From NCBI RefSeq assembly GCF_001592735.1, contig NZ_LUKE01000001.1:1935184-1999183 (forward strand): DNA of 64,000 nucleotides, read 5' to 3'. Of this stretch, positions 1-8,044 are shown one piece after another. Within the stretch, counting starts at the first letter, position 1, and every line of letters starts with the position of its first letter. The translations under genes and the position numbers were made by a program. Under the pieces are notes generated by a model. The model saw only the letters and a program-made list of their open reading frames with translations, was not told the DNA's origin and searched no databases. This DNA comes from Bdellovibrio bacteriovorus. Lineage in GTDB: Bacteria > Bdellovibrionota > Bdellovibrionia > Bdellovibrionales > Bdellovibrionaceae.

Positions 1-178
1 AAGAATCAAAGATGAATATGTAACACGTATCATTGAACAGGACATCCAAGTCTTGGCATGTATCGAGATGGCGAAAAACTCGATCATCAAAGAGCTTCAA
101 GAAGTCCGTCGCGGCCGTAAAGCGGTGGGTGGATACAAAACCAAAACGTTTAACAATCGTTTAAACGAAGAAGCATAA
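1..178 (+). CDS. C-terminal fragment of a small FliT/FlgN-like protein
   Basis: The reading frame is open from the window edge and ends at TAA 176-178, leaving 58 residues of a truncated gene. The visible part is helical and charged. It ends with a basic stretch (ELQEVRRGRKAVGGY) that resembles the C-terminus of FliT/FlgN-type flagellar export chaperones, which bind filament-cap or hook-junction subunits in the cytoplasm. That likeness is by pattern only. The glycosylation-like operon that follows would fit a flagellar neighbourhood. The rest of the gene lies outside the window, so any small helical protein remains possible. Confidence 0.45.
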   Translation, partial: RIKDEYVTRIIEQDIQVLACIEMAKNSIIKELQEVRRGRKAVGGYKTKTFNNRLNEEA

Positions 179-189
179 TTTTATTTATA

Positions 190-224
190 TTTTCCCGGAC
201 TATACTACCGATGGTCCGGGAAAA
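190..224. terminator. Inverted repeat after the first gene, weak terminator candidate
   Basis: Arms TTTTCCCGGAC (190-200) and GTCCGGGAAAA (214-224) are perfectly complementary with a 13-nt loop. The + strand has A rather than T after the stem, so this is not a standard rho-independent terminator in that direction. It may act as a 3'-end stabilising hairpin. Confidence 0.5.
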
Positions 225-318
225 AATTTCCTGCCGAAACTTTGACGGCCGCATTTGGCAAACAGTCAAAGACACTGTCCTTAAACACTTCAGATCAAAT
301 AAAACTTCAAGCCGAGTC

Positions 319-335
319 TTGGCATCTGTGTTGCT
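319..335 (+). promoter_or_regulatory. Candidate sigma-54 promoter for the glycosylation operon
   Basis: The sequence TTGGCATCTGTGTTGCT has GG at 321-322 and GC at 333-334, separated by exactly 10 bp as required for -24/-12 promoters. TTGGCA and TTGCT match the consensus, while the C and G following TGGCA do not. The start would fall near 346, 29 nt ahead of the TPR gene. Sigma-54 control is common in flagellar regulons, so this fits the context. Confidence 0.6.
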
Positions 336-374
336 CTAGAAATCTTCATCAAAATTTCTAGGAGTGAAATTCAG

Positions 375-1424
375 ATGATCGATAATCAGTTCGTGCCAAA
401 GTCTAGCGAAGTTTCAGGATCAATAGCCGGGGAATCCAATACCACCGCCGAGTCCAGAGGACGTATCTATTTTGATACCCTGCAAGCTCTTGCGGAGTTC
501 GATGCTGAAGCACAACAAGAAGATATCGTAATATCTGAAGATCCTCGCGTGGCTACCTATCAACGTAATGCCCAAGTTTTGATGAAGCATAAGGAATATC
601 CTTTAGCACTTAATCTGTTAAGACAGGCTAGTAATATCGACTCTAAAAACCCTGTCACATTGGGTTTGCTGGTGGTGGCTCTTGAAAGTTCGCAACGAAT
701 TGATGAGGCTCTTTTGGTTTCTAGAGCGCTTTCAAAAATCGATTATGGCTTTGAAAGTATGTGTAAATACGCAACGACCTTATACAAATTAGGTAAGGAT
801 CAAGAGGCTTTGGATAAATATTACGAAGCTTTGGCGGTGCTGACCCAGGAAAATTCTTTGTTATTTGAAGTGTATAAGAACATGGGGAATATTTTCGTCA
901 GACAGGGCGATTTTGACGGGGCGGAAGAGTACTATAATAAGGCCTACACCTTAAACCCAGAGTCCGACATTTTGTTAGTTAACCTAGGAACGCTTGAAGT
1001 TCAGCGCAATGACTTTGATAAATCCGTTTATTGCTTCCGTCGCGCAATTGAAATCAATGCCGATAACGACAAGGCTTGGGTCGGATTGGCAATGGTTCAT
1101 AACCACATCGGTGATGCGGAATTAGCGTGGGCCAATATCGAAAGAGCCTTAGATATTAATCCCAAAAATCGCACTGCGGTTCACTTAGCCTCTAACTGGG
1201 GAGTGCGTGATCAGCAACCGGGCCGGGCCATCGAAGCCCTGCAAAACTATCTTTCGTCCGTTGAACAAGATGAAGACATGTCTTTGGTTTTGATCAATTT
1301 GTTCTGTATGCAGGGCCAATTTAACGAAGCTTTGATGGAAATCGAAAGAGTTCTTTTATGGAACCCTTCGCACCAAGAGGTTCGAGAGTTGAAACGTAAA
1401 CTTCAAGGTTCGAAGGCGGCTTAA
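375..1424 (+). CDS. TPR-repeat protein, first gene of a glycosylation-like operon
   Basis: This 349-residue protein has no signal peptide. Tandem tetratricopeptide repeats run from about residue 55 to the C-terminus; the clearest are near 165-195 (GNIFVRQGDFDGAEEYYNKA), 200-232 and 233-266, each ending in a Leu/Ile-x-Pro/Ala turn. The first 45 residues are Ser/Thr/Glu rich and probably disordered. TPRs serve as protein-binding scaffolds. The gene lies 1 nt before the MptE-like gene and ahead of two GT9 glycosyltransferases, so it may present a protein acceptor such as flagellin; that role is inferred. TAGGAG lies about 10 nt before ATG 375. Confidence 0.85.
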   Translation: MIDNQFVPKSSEVSGSIAGESNTTAESRGRIYFDTLQALAEFDAEAQQEDIVISEDPRVATYQRNAQVLMKHKEYPLALNLLRQASNIDSKNPVTLGLLVVALESSQRIDEALLVSRALSKIDYGFESMCKYATTLYKLGKDQEALDKYYEALAVLTQENSLLFEVYKNMGNIFVRQGDFDGAEEYYNKAYTLNPESDILLVNLGTLEVQRNDFDKSVYCFRRAIEINADNDKAWVGLAMVHNHIGDAELAWANIERALDINPKNRTAVHLASNWGVRDQQPGRAIEALQNYLSSVEQDEDMSLVLINLFCMQGQFNEALMEIERVLLWNPSHQEVRELKRKLQGSKAA

Positions 1425-1425
1425 G

Positions 1426-2037
1426 ATGTCAGCAATTACATTTTCAGAAAATCATGAAGGCAGCCTGATTTCTTTTGAGGCGGGTGAACCCCTGGTTTCT
1501 TTGCGTGATCCCCAAGGCGAAGGCTTGAAATGGGCTTATTCATTAGGAGCGATGCCGACCAAACACGTAGTGGTCGTGGGGTTGGGCTCGGGGTTTCATG
1601 TGGCGGCACTGGCCGACGTGGATCCGAACTTAACTATCACGGTGATTGAAAATCGTGATGCCCTGTTAAGAGTTTTCTGGTCGCAATTTCCGGAATTGGA
1701 AAATCGCGTGGAAGTGATTAGTTTGCAAAATGCCCAAGATATTTTCAAAACGGCGTTTTTTACCGAAGTGGTGGCAGAAGCGCCATACATTTTGTCATTT
1801 GTTGATTGCTGGGGCCAGCAATCGGCGTTCTTCACCGAAGTTTTTGCGCACCTTAGCGGCCGCTCTTTAGAGTCGATCAAATATCACTTTGAAGAATTTG
1901 GGATCAATATCAAAGCAGCTTTTTTAAAAAACAAAGATCTTATGTCTTTGAAAGATGTTTTCCCGGCGATTGAGAGTTCCGAGGTTGCCGAGAGTAAAAA
2001 GGAAATTTTTCGGGTTCTTAATGAACTGGTGAAGTAA
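1426..2037 (+). CDS. MptE-like/Maf-related Rossmann protein
   Basis: This 203-residue protein carries a nucleotide-binding Rossmann motif at about residues 48-65 (VVVVGLGSGFHVAALADV), followed by an acidic strand end (TVIE). This resembles the glycine loop of the DUF115/MptE-like domain in motility accessory factors (Maf), which take part in flagellin modification with nonulosonic acids. It also resembles SAM methyltransferase motif I, so the activity is unresolved. It is shorter than full Maf proteins and has no clear C-terminal transferase region. Its stop overlaps the next start by 1 nt, suggesting translational coupling to the GT9 gene. Confidence 0.6.
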   Translation: MSAITFSENHEGSLISFEAGEPLVSLRDPQGEGLKWAYSLGAMPTKHVVVVGLGSGFHVAALADVDPNLTITVIENRDALLRVFWSQFPELENRVEVISLQNAQDIFKTAFFTEVVAEAPYILSFVDCWGQQSAFFTEVFAHLSGRSLESIKYHFEEFGINIKAAFLKNKDLMSLKDVFPAIESSEVAESKKEIFRVLNELVK

Positions 2038-3578
2038 TGAAAATCTTAGTGGTTTCTCTTTTACGTCTGGGTGACGTGATTCAACAAGCCGCGCTTTTTA
2101 GGGGTCTGCGACAGCAAAATCCGGACGCGGAAATTCATTTGTTGATCAATCAACAGTTTTCGCATGTCGATGAGGTTTTGCCGGGCATCGTGGATAAGTA
2201 TATCTATTTTGATCGCGAAGCTTTGCAAAAAGGGATTGGGGAGCCTGCTTACAATATCCTTTGGCCTTATCGTCAGCTGGAAGGCCTTATCAATCAGCTG
2301 AATGCGGAAGACTATGATGTCGCCTATAACTTTACGCACACCAAGCTCAGTGGTTATCTGTTGGGGGCGACCGAGATTAAAAACGTCAAAGGCTTGATGC
2401 ACACGGAAGGACGCTTCCAAGGTCTTTCGAATAAGTGGTTGCGCTATTTCAACGATCGTTTTTCGGTCGAAGGAAAATCCCTTTTTCATTACGTCGAGCT
2501 GTTGGGACGTTCTTTTGATATTCCGGTCACGAAAACGCCCAGTACTATTTCGAACAAATCCAAAAACAAACTGGTTTTATTTCAGTGCCTGACAAGCAAG
2601 GCAGCGAAAAACTGGAATCTTGAATATTTCCAGGTTTTAAAAAACATGATTGAAACATCCTTGGTCGATCATAAGGTTCGCATCTTAGGCGCGTCTTTTG
2701 AAAAAGAAGATCTTTTGAAGTTCTTTGCGGAAGAAGATCTTTTGATCTGCAATCTTTCTGATGCCAAAGAATATCTTTCCGAAGCAGCTCTTCTAGTAAC
2801 GGGGGATACCAGTATTAAGCACTTGGCGGCCCAAGCGGGGACTCCCATTGTTGAGCTGGCTATTGGGCCCAGTGATCCAATTAAGACCGGAGCCTTTTCA
2901 GCCAATTCGTTGGTGTTGCAAGGGGATGATTTAAAACCCGAAAAAGTATTTGAAGCGGTTTGGGATCAATTAAGCCTGGCGCCTCTTAAAATGCCATCGT
3001 TCAGTCATTTGATGGAAAGAGCGGTGTGGAGTCTGCACCTTGACGGGGATACTTCGGCGTTGGCCTATGAACATCGGGTGCGCGAAATTCGCCAGCAGCT
3101 GCCCGCTGAAGAGATTAATAAAAGTCTAAAGGCTTGGAACCAGACGTCAGAAAAATTTGCTACTTGGATGAAGCAAGCCAAAAAAGCACTGCCCTCAAAA
3201 GAGGAGATTTCGCAAAAGCGACAATTTCATTCCGCCGATATCGCGGATCTTATTTTGATTGCCCAGGATATTTTAAAATCGAAAATGGACGCGGCGGGGT
3301 ATTTCCAAGATTTTATCGAAGCGCTTTTGTCGCGTTTTGCTCAGCCGATCCAGATTCATGACCGTATTACGAAAGCGCTTACGGAAATTGAAGCGCTCTT
3401 AGAAGTGCGCACCCAATTGACTCAAGTCTTACAAATTCCGTCCATGGAAGGACAATATTATGCAAAAGGAATTGGAAAATTACCTGTCGATGGCTTTGCT
3501 GAAACTGGAAAAGGTTCAAAGCCAATTGCAGAAGACTCAAAACTACAACCAAGAGACAGAGAAACTACAGCTACTTAA
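2037..3578 (+). CDS. GT9 family (heptosyltransferase-like) glycosyltransferase
   Basis: The 513-residue protein begins MKILVVSLLRLGDVIQ, the classical GT9/ADP-heptose transferase N-terminus. The family's nucleotide-sugar-domain motif is near residues 255-275 (VTGDTSIKHLAAQAGTP). The transferase core spans about 1-320. An extra helical region (about 330-470) is not part of the usual fold, and the last 40 residues look low in structure. That tail overlaps another coding frame (3460-3633). Because the neighbours are TPR and Maf-like genes rather than LPS core genes, a protein-glycosylation role is as likely as an LPS one; this is inference. Confidence 0.8.
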   Translation: MKILVVSLLRLGDVIQQAALFRGLRQQNPDAEIHLLINQQFSHVDEVLPGIVDKYIYFDREALQKGIGEPAYNILWPYRQLEGLINQLNAEDYDVAYNFTHTKLSGYLLGATEIKNVKGLMHTEGRFQGLSNKWLRYFNDRFSVEGKSLFHYVELLGRSFDIPVTKTPSTISNKSKNKLVLFQCLTSKAAKNWNLEYFQVLKNMIETSLVDHKVRILGASFEKEDLLKFFAEEDLLICNLSDAKEYLSEAALLVTGDTSIKHLAAQAGTPIVELAIGPSDPIKTGAFSANSLVLQGDDLKPEKVFEAVWDQLSLAPLKMPSFSHLMERAVWSLHLDGDTSALAYEHRVREIRQQLPAEEINKSLKAWNQTSEKFATWMKQAKKALPSKEEISQKRQFHSADIADLILIAQDILKSKMDAAGYFQDFIEALLSRFAQPIQIHDRITKALTEIEALLEVRTQLTQVLQIPSMEGQYYAKGIGKLPVDGFAETGKGSKPIAEDSKLQPRDRETTAT

Positions 3579-3633
3579 AGAACTTGTGAAGGAACAGCTG
3601 AAAAATGAAAATTCTGGTCACACAACTCGCTAG
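3460..3633 (+). CDS. Small coiled-coil protein nested out of frame between two GT9 genes
   Basis: A 57-codon frame starts at ATG 3460 with GGAAGGA 7 nt upstream, overlaps the last 119 nt of the preceding GT9 gene, and stops at TAG 3631-3633 inside the next GT9 gene. The product is a continuous Leu/Gln/Lys/Glu-rich amphipathic helix (KLEKVQSQLQKTQ, then LQLLKELVKEQLK), typical of a coiled coil. By contrast the overlapping GT9 tail reads as low-complexity, non-family sequence. The good ribosome site and ordered heptads argue for real translation. A frameshift that fuses this helix to the GT9 protein in relatives is the main alternative. Confidence 0.6.
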   Translation: MQKELENYLSMALLKLEKVQSQLQKTQNYNQETEKLQLLKELVKEQLKNENSGHTTR

Positions 3634-5062
3634 GTTAGGCGATATTTACATGACGTGGCCGGTGTTACGGGCTGTTCGTCGTACATATCCAGATGCAGAA
3701 ATCCATTTGTTAACGCGCCCTCGTTTTGAAGGCGCGGTCGAAGGGCTTAAGATCATTGATCGTCATTGGAGCTTGTCATCAAGTACGATCTTATCCCCGT
3801 TGGTGCAAGCCGAAGCGGATATTGATACGTCATTGGCAAGATTAGATCATTTTGTTTCTGAACTTTCAGAGCAGAATTTTGACTGGATCATCAATCTTAC
3901 TTTTTCGCCGGTTTCAAGTTACCTGACACACGCGATCAGCGGTTTGCACACTCGCGTTTCGGGCTACAGTCGTTATAACGATGGAACTTTATGTCTTAGT
4001 GATGAAGTCAGTGGCTATTTTTATTCACAGGTGGGAACGAACAAAGCCAATCGTGTCCACTTAAGTGACATCTTTGCTTCCATGCTGGAGCTTGAATACG
4101 TCGAATCAGATTGGGCGGCCCCTGAAATTCAGGAGTGCGCTTTTGCTTTACCCGAACGCTACATCATAATTCATGTCGGGGCCAGTGAAGCCCACAAGTC
4201 ATTAACCCCCAAGCAGTGGATTCAGGTGTTGCAAACCCTGGGGCAAAGGGGACAAAGTATTCCGATTGTTTTAATTGGAGCCCCCAATGAAAGTGTTTTG
4301 TCACAAGAGATAATAAAGGGTTTAACCGGTTCCCACGTCGTAGATCTGGTCGGTAAAACCAAAGTGTCTGATCTTTTTGCGATCTTGCAAAAGGCTGATT
4401 TGCTGGTGGGCTGCGACAGTGCGCCGATCCACATGGCCTCCTTGACGGACACGCCGACTTTAAACATCAGTGTTGGCAACGTGAATTTTTGGGAGACAGG
4501 CCCGAAAGCGTCTTTAGGATTTATTTATCGTGCCGAAACCGCGGCGTCCTTAAACGGGCCCGAGCTGGGGGCGGTGTTAGCTGATCTTTTAGACGGAAAC
4601 ATCACCGACGGCCTTATCGTGCGTTCTGCGGGTTTAGTGAGTTATCAAAAATCAGAAACCGCTTCTGAAAGATTTCAATGGGACTTAGTGCAAGCCTTAT
4701 ATCTAGGTGGAAATTATCCCGTGGCCGATCGAATTGAGATCATCCAAGGGGCTTATCAATTGCAAGAGATCAATACCTTCGCCATGGAACAGATCAAAAC
4801 TGTGCCGACCAAGGGATTGGAATTAATTGGTCCCTTGCTCGATCGTGCAGAAGAAGTTATTCAAAATATTAGCCAATGGGTTCCCGAGCTGAGTCCTTTA
4901 ATAAGCTGGTACCAAGCGGAAAAGATCCGTATAGGTCCTGGCTCCTTAGAGGAGATTTGTACCGCAGCTTTGAATGTACATGAAAGAATGGCACGCCATC
5001 TTCAGCCGTATATTCCTCATGAGGCAACAACCGAAAATGGGGTGGGCGATGGAACGCTATAA
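3605..5062 (+). CDS. Second GT9 family glycosyltransferase
   Basis: This 485-residue paralogue of the upstream GT9 protein starts MKILVTQLARLGDIYMTWP. It has the acceptor-domain fold and the conserved motif near residues 265-285 (LLVGCDSAPIHMASLTDTP). The transferase part occupies about 1-330. A helical C-terminal extension of about 150 residues is again present, paralleling the first enzyme. Neither ends in a membrane segment. It overlaps the small coiled-coil ORF at its 5' end and the next gene by 14 nt. The paired enzymes with matching extensions may form a dedicated glycosylation complex; substrate and acceptor cannot be read from sequence. Confidence 0.8.
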   Translation: MKILVTQLARLGDIYMTWPVLRAVRRTYPDAEIHLLTRPRFEGAVEGLKIIDRHWSLSSSTILSPLVQAEADIDTSLARLDHFVSELSEQNFDWIINLTFSPVSSYLTHAISGLHTRVSGYSRYNDGTLCLSDEVSGYFYSQVGTNKANRVHLSDIFASMLELEYVESDWAAPEIQECAFALPERYIIIHVGASEAHKSLTPKQWIQVLQTLGQRGQSIPIVLIGAPNESVLSQEIIKGLTGSHVVDLVGKTKVSDLFAILQKADLLVGCDSAPIHMASLTDTPTLNISVGNVNFWETGPKASLGFIYRAETAASLNGPELGAVLADLLDGNITDGLIVRSAGLVSYQKSETASERFQWDLVQALYLGGNYPVADRIEIIQGAYQLQEINTFAMEQIKTVPTKGLELIGPLLDRAEEVIQNISQWVPELSPLISWYQAEKIRIGPGSLEEICTAALNVHERMARHLQPYIPHEATTENGVGDGTL

Positions 5063-5732
5063 AGTCTCGGGAGATGAGTTACGCAATTTCTATAAGGATA
5101 ATATCGCGCTGGAAGAAGTCTTTAGCGATATTGAGATGGATCTGATGACCAATAATCAGGTGGTCTGCCGTTATATCATCAATGGCCTGGAAATTTCGGA
5201 AGCCGACGAAGCGAAGTTTTCAACCGTCACTTTGGATCAAGTTCAGACTTTGGAATACCTCACAGAAAATAGCCGTGACCTGACGGGTCTAGTTTTACGA
5301 GGCTGGATTGAAGCGATGCCGGAGCTTATGCAGGCCACGGAAAACCTAGCTCGTCGTATGAGAGCACAAGGTCTTAAAGGATTGCTAAAATCTATTCATG
5401 AATTGGTACAAAACTGTGAGTATTTGATTGATAGCACCATCTCGATTAAAGCGACGATGGGGGATCAGTTTTTGGGGGCACATCCGCTAAATTGGGCCGC
5501 AACCGAAGAACACAGCAAAAAAACTGTGACAGAGGCATTACGCGCTTTGGAAAATAAGGATTTTATTCTTTTAGCGGATGTCCTAGAGTATGATTTAAAC
5601 CATACGCTCCAAATGTGGACGGAGCATTTAAAATCGCTAGAGAAGGCGCTAAACGGTGAGCAATCAGGATCTAATAACAAATCCGAGCAAGCTGGATCCC
5701 ATCCTATGGGTCGGAAACGCGTCGCCAATTAG
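5049..5732 (+). CDS. Hypothetical helical protein of the glycosylation operon
   Basis: I place the start at ATG 5049 (MERYKVSGDELRN) because the 25 codons further upstream lie inside the GT9 gene and look like shadow sequence. GGGGTGGG precedes it as a weak ribosome site. The 227-residue product is soluble and mainly helical, acidic in its first third, and ends in a Ser/Asn/Lys-rich tail. I do not recognise a family. Its last 77 nt also encode the start of the histidine kinase in another frame, so translation of the two is probably coupled. Position suggests a link between the glycosylation genes and the two-component pair. Confidence 0.7.
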   Translation: MERYKVSGDELRNFYKDNIALEEVFSDIEMDLMTNNQVVCRYIINGLEISEADEAKFSTVTLDQVQTLEYLTENSRDLTGLVLRGWIEAMPELMQATENLARRMRAQGLKGLLKSIHELVQNCEYLIDSTISIKATMGDQFLGAHPLNWAATEEHSKKTVTEALRALENKDFILLADVLEYDLNHTLQMWTEHLKSLEKALNGEQSGSNNKSEQAGSHPMGRKRVAN

Positions 5733-7692
5733 ACTGCCGCAGTTCTTTCCGTTTCAGAAAAATGAAATTGAAATTATGTTCAAGGCTTCGTGTCACGAAG
5801 CCTTGAGTCTTTTAAGCACCCAAAAATTTTCTGCAATCTTGGTTCATAATACCGATGATGGTGAGGGCTTAGAGTTCTTAGTTCACGCTCGTCAGTTGCA
5901 ACCTATCGCGACAAGACTTTTACTTGCTGAAAATCTGACCGAAACTGAAGTGCGTGAGGGGATTAACAAAGCCCATGTCTTTCGCTTTATGCGGTGGCCG
6001 ATGGGTGAAAAAGAGATCTGGGATCATTTAGACAGTGCTTTAAAAAAACATTCCACTTATCTATCGCGCTCTCAGCTTTTGCGCGAGTCCTCGTTTCAAA
6101 ATAAGCAGCTGGAAGCATTGACTCATTCTTTAGAAGGTTTGGTTGATGAGCGCACGCAGTACATCGAAATGTCTCATCGTGAGGAAGAAGAAAAACTCAA
6201 CCGTGAACGACAGTTGATCCGTTTCATCAAAGATCTAGGAACGCAGACATCTTTTGAGGAAATCTTAAGTATTTTAAGAAAAGAGCTGCGCAAGTTCCAC
6301 AAAATGGGTGACCCGATCTTGGCTTACCGCTTGGGTGATGATAAAACTTTTTTCTTAAGTTTTCATTCCGGCCACTTTAATCAAACCGAAACAAACATCG
6401 GCCATGAGTTTCCTCACAGTCCGGAAGTGCCATCGGCAGAGCTGATTCGTTATTTTGCCAATCACTTTGGCCGGCCCTTTGTAAAAGCGTATGTGGTGCC
6501 GTTAGAGCTGCGCTTGACCAGTCACTTTGTGGGGCACGATGCGGAAGCCATTTTGTGTATTGAGAATTCGTTATCGGATAAAGAAATCGGCCCCTTTATT
6601 GATTTTATGTCCGACCGCATGCGTCCTTTAAGTATGGCTTTAGATCGTGTGCTTTTAGAAAATCAGCTTTCAAGCTTTTCTTATCGGTGGGAAAAAACCT
6701 TTGACGGGATGAGGGATCCTATCGCCATCGTCGACGTGGACTATCAAGTCGTGCGTGCCAATCGTAAATTCGCAGATCGGTTTCTGCACGGGAAATGTTA
6801 TGAGAGTTTTGCCCATCGCCGCACACCCTGTGAGGGCTGTCCTGTCCCGGAAGCACTTAAAAAAAGCCAACCCAGTGCGGGACAAATTCAAGTGGGGGGC
6901 CGTGTTTATCAGGTTCATTCTTATCCAGTGCTGTTAGAGCAAAGCTCTCGTCCGACTAATATTGTGAATCAGTATGTGGATATCACCCAAAGCCGGGAGC
7001 TCTACTTGCGGATGTTGCAAAGTGAAAAAATGGGCGCGATTGGGATGCTGGCAGGAAACATCGCCCATGAGCTGAATAACCCACTCACGGGGCTGCGCTC
7101 TCTGGCGCAAGTTCTTTTGCAAGAGACCTTAAAAGAGCCCACCCTGCACGCGGATCTTCTGGAAATCGAAAAGGCGGCGGCGCGTTCACAACGCATTATC
7201 AAAAATCTCTTGGATTTCTCTAAGGGAGAAAATCAGCCACTGGAGTATATCAGTGTGGATGAAGTGATCGAGCGCACATTGCCGATGTTGAAATCAGCCT
7301 TAAGAACGCATCGTCTTGAGGTGGATTTGCAAACTTTGGCCCACAGCGTATTGGTGGAGCCTCATTTGTTGCAGCAAGTGGTATTTAATCTCATTAACAA
7401 TGCCTGCCAAGCGATGAAAGAAAATGGTCGTTTAAAAGTCTCGAGTTATTCCGGGCGCAGCTCGGTTTACATTGAGATTGAAGACACGGGGCCGGGTATT
7501 CCGATAGAAATCCAAAAGCGCATTTTTGAGCCGTTTTTTACTACAAAAAAAGAAGGACATGGAACCGGTCTTGGGTTAAGTATGTCTAAATCAATCATTG
7601 AAAAATTCGGGGGCACCATCCAGTTTCAAAACGTGGAACCTCATGGCTGTCGGTTCTTGATCGTGCTCCCACAAAAGACACCGGAGTCCTAA
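5656..7692 (+). CDS. Hybrid-type sensor histidine kinase with degenerate receiver and PAS domain
   Basis: The 678-residue soluble kinase starts at GTG 5656 with GAGAAGG upstream. Residues about 8-130 resemble a receiver domain (ILWVGNAS, ILVHNTDD) but lack the paired acids and phospho-Asp, so this is probably a pseudo-receiver. A coiled coil follows at about 135-185, a GAF-like region to 330, and a PAS domain near 340-440 with clustered Cys (TPCEGCPVPEA). The HisKA H-box (GNIAHELNNPLTGLRS) lies near 470. HATPase motifs NLINNACQAM, DTGPGIP and GHGTGLGLSM are present. It sits 1 nt before a CheY-like gene, its likely partner. The Cys-rich PAS suggests a redox or cofactor signal (inference). Confidence 0.9.
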   Translation: MSNQDLITNPSKLDPILWVGNASPIRLPQFFPFQKNEIEIMFKASCHEALSLLSTQKFSAILVHNTDDGEGLEFLVHARQLQPIATRLLLAENLTETEVREGINKAHVFRFMRWPMGEKEIWDHLDSALKKHSTYLSRSQLLRESSFQNKQLEALTHSLEGLVDERTQYIEMSHREEEEKLNRERQLIRFIKDLGTQTSFEEILSILRKELRKFHKMGDPILAYRLGDDKTFFLSFHSGHFNQTETNIGHEFPHSPEVPSAELIRYFANHFGRPFVKAYVVPLELRLTSHFVGHDAEAILCIENSLSDKEIGPFIDFMSDRMRPLSMALDRVLLENQLSSFSYRWEKTFDGMRDPIAIVDVDYQVVRANRKFADRFLHGKCYESFAHRRTPCEGCPVPEALKKSQPSAGQIQVGGRVYQVHSYPVLLEQSSRPTNIVNQYVDITQSRELYLRMLQSEKMGAIGMLAGNIAHELNNPLTGLRSLAQVLLQETLKEPTLHADLLEIEKAAARSQRIIKNLLDFSKGENQPLEYISVDEVIERTLPMLKSALRTHRLEVDLQTLAHSVLVEPHLLQQVVFNLINNACQAMKENGRLKVSSYSGRSSVYIEIEDTGPGIPIEIQKRIFEPFFTTKKEGHGTGLGLSMSKSIIEKFGGTIQFQNVEPHGCRFLIVLPQKTPES

Positions 7693-7693
7693 T

Positions 7694-8044
7694 TTGAAAG
7701 TGCTGATCGTCGATGATGAAACCTTGGTGCGTCGCTCGTTGCAAAGAGCTTTAAAGTCCAAAGGCTATGAAGTCTTTGAGGCAACAAATGGCGTGGAAGG
7801 TTTGCAGATGTGGCGCTCGGAAAAGCCCGATCTGGTATTTTTGGATGTTCTGATGCCGGGCCTCACCGGGCCAGAAGTTTTAAAAGAGGTCGGCGAAACC
7901 AATGCTAAAGTTATTTTGATGTCGGCATTTTCGGGCGAGCACAACATGCAGACCGCCCAGCAAATGGGTGCAAATATTTTTGTCCCAAAACCATTTGAGG
8001 ATATTTTTGGTGTGATCGCTTTAGCAGAAGGTTTAATGTCATGA
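7694..8044 (+). CDS. CheY-like single-domain response regulator
   Basis: This 116-residue protein is a receiver domain only. It has the acidic pair in LIVDDE, the phospho-acceptor Asp in FLDVLMPG, the Ser in LMSAFSG and the Lys in VPKPFE, so it should be phosphorylatable. I use the TTG start at 7694, with GGAG about 7 nt upstream. It directly follows the kinase gene and overlaps rsmD by 4 nt (ATGA). With no output domain it probably acts by protein contact or as a phosphorelay shuttle. Confidence 0.9.
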   Translation: MKVLIVDDETLVRRSLQRALKSKGYEVFEATNGVEGLQMWRSEKPDLVFLDVLMPGLTGPEVLKEVGETNAKVILMSAFSGEHNMQTAQQMGANIFVPKPFEDIFGVIALAEGLMS

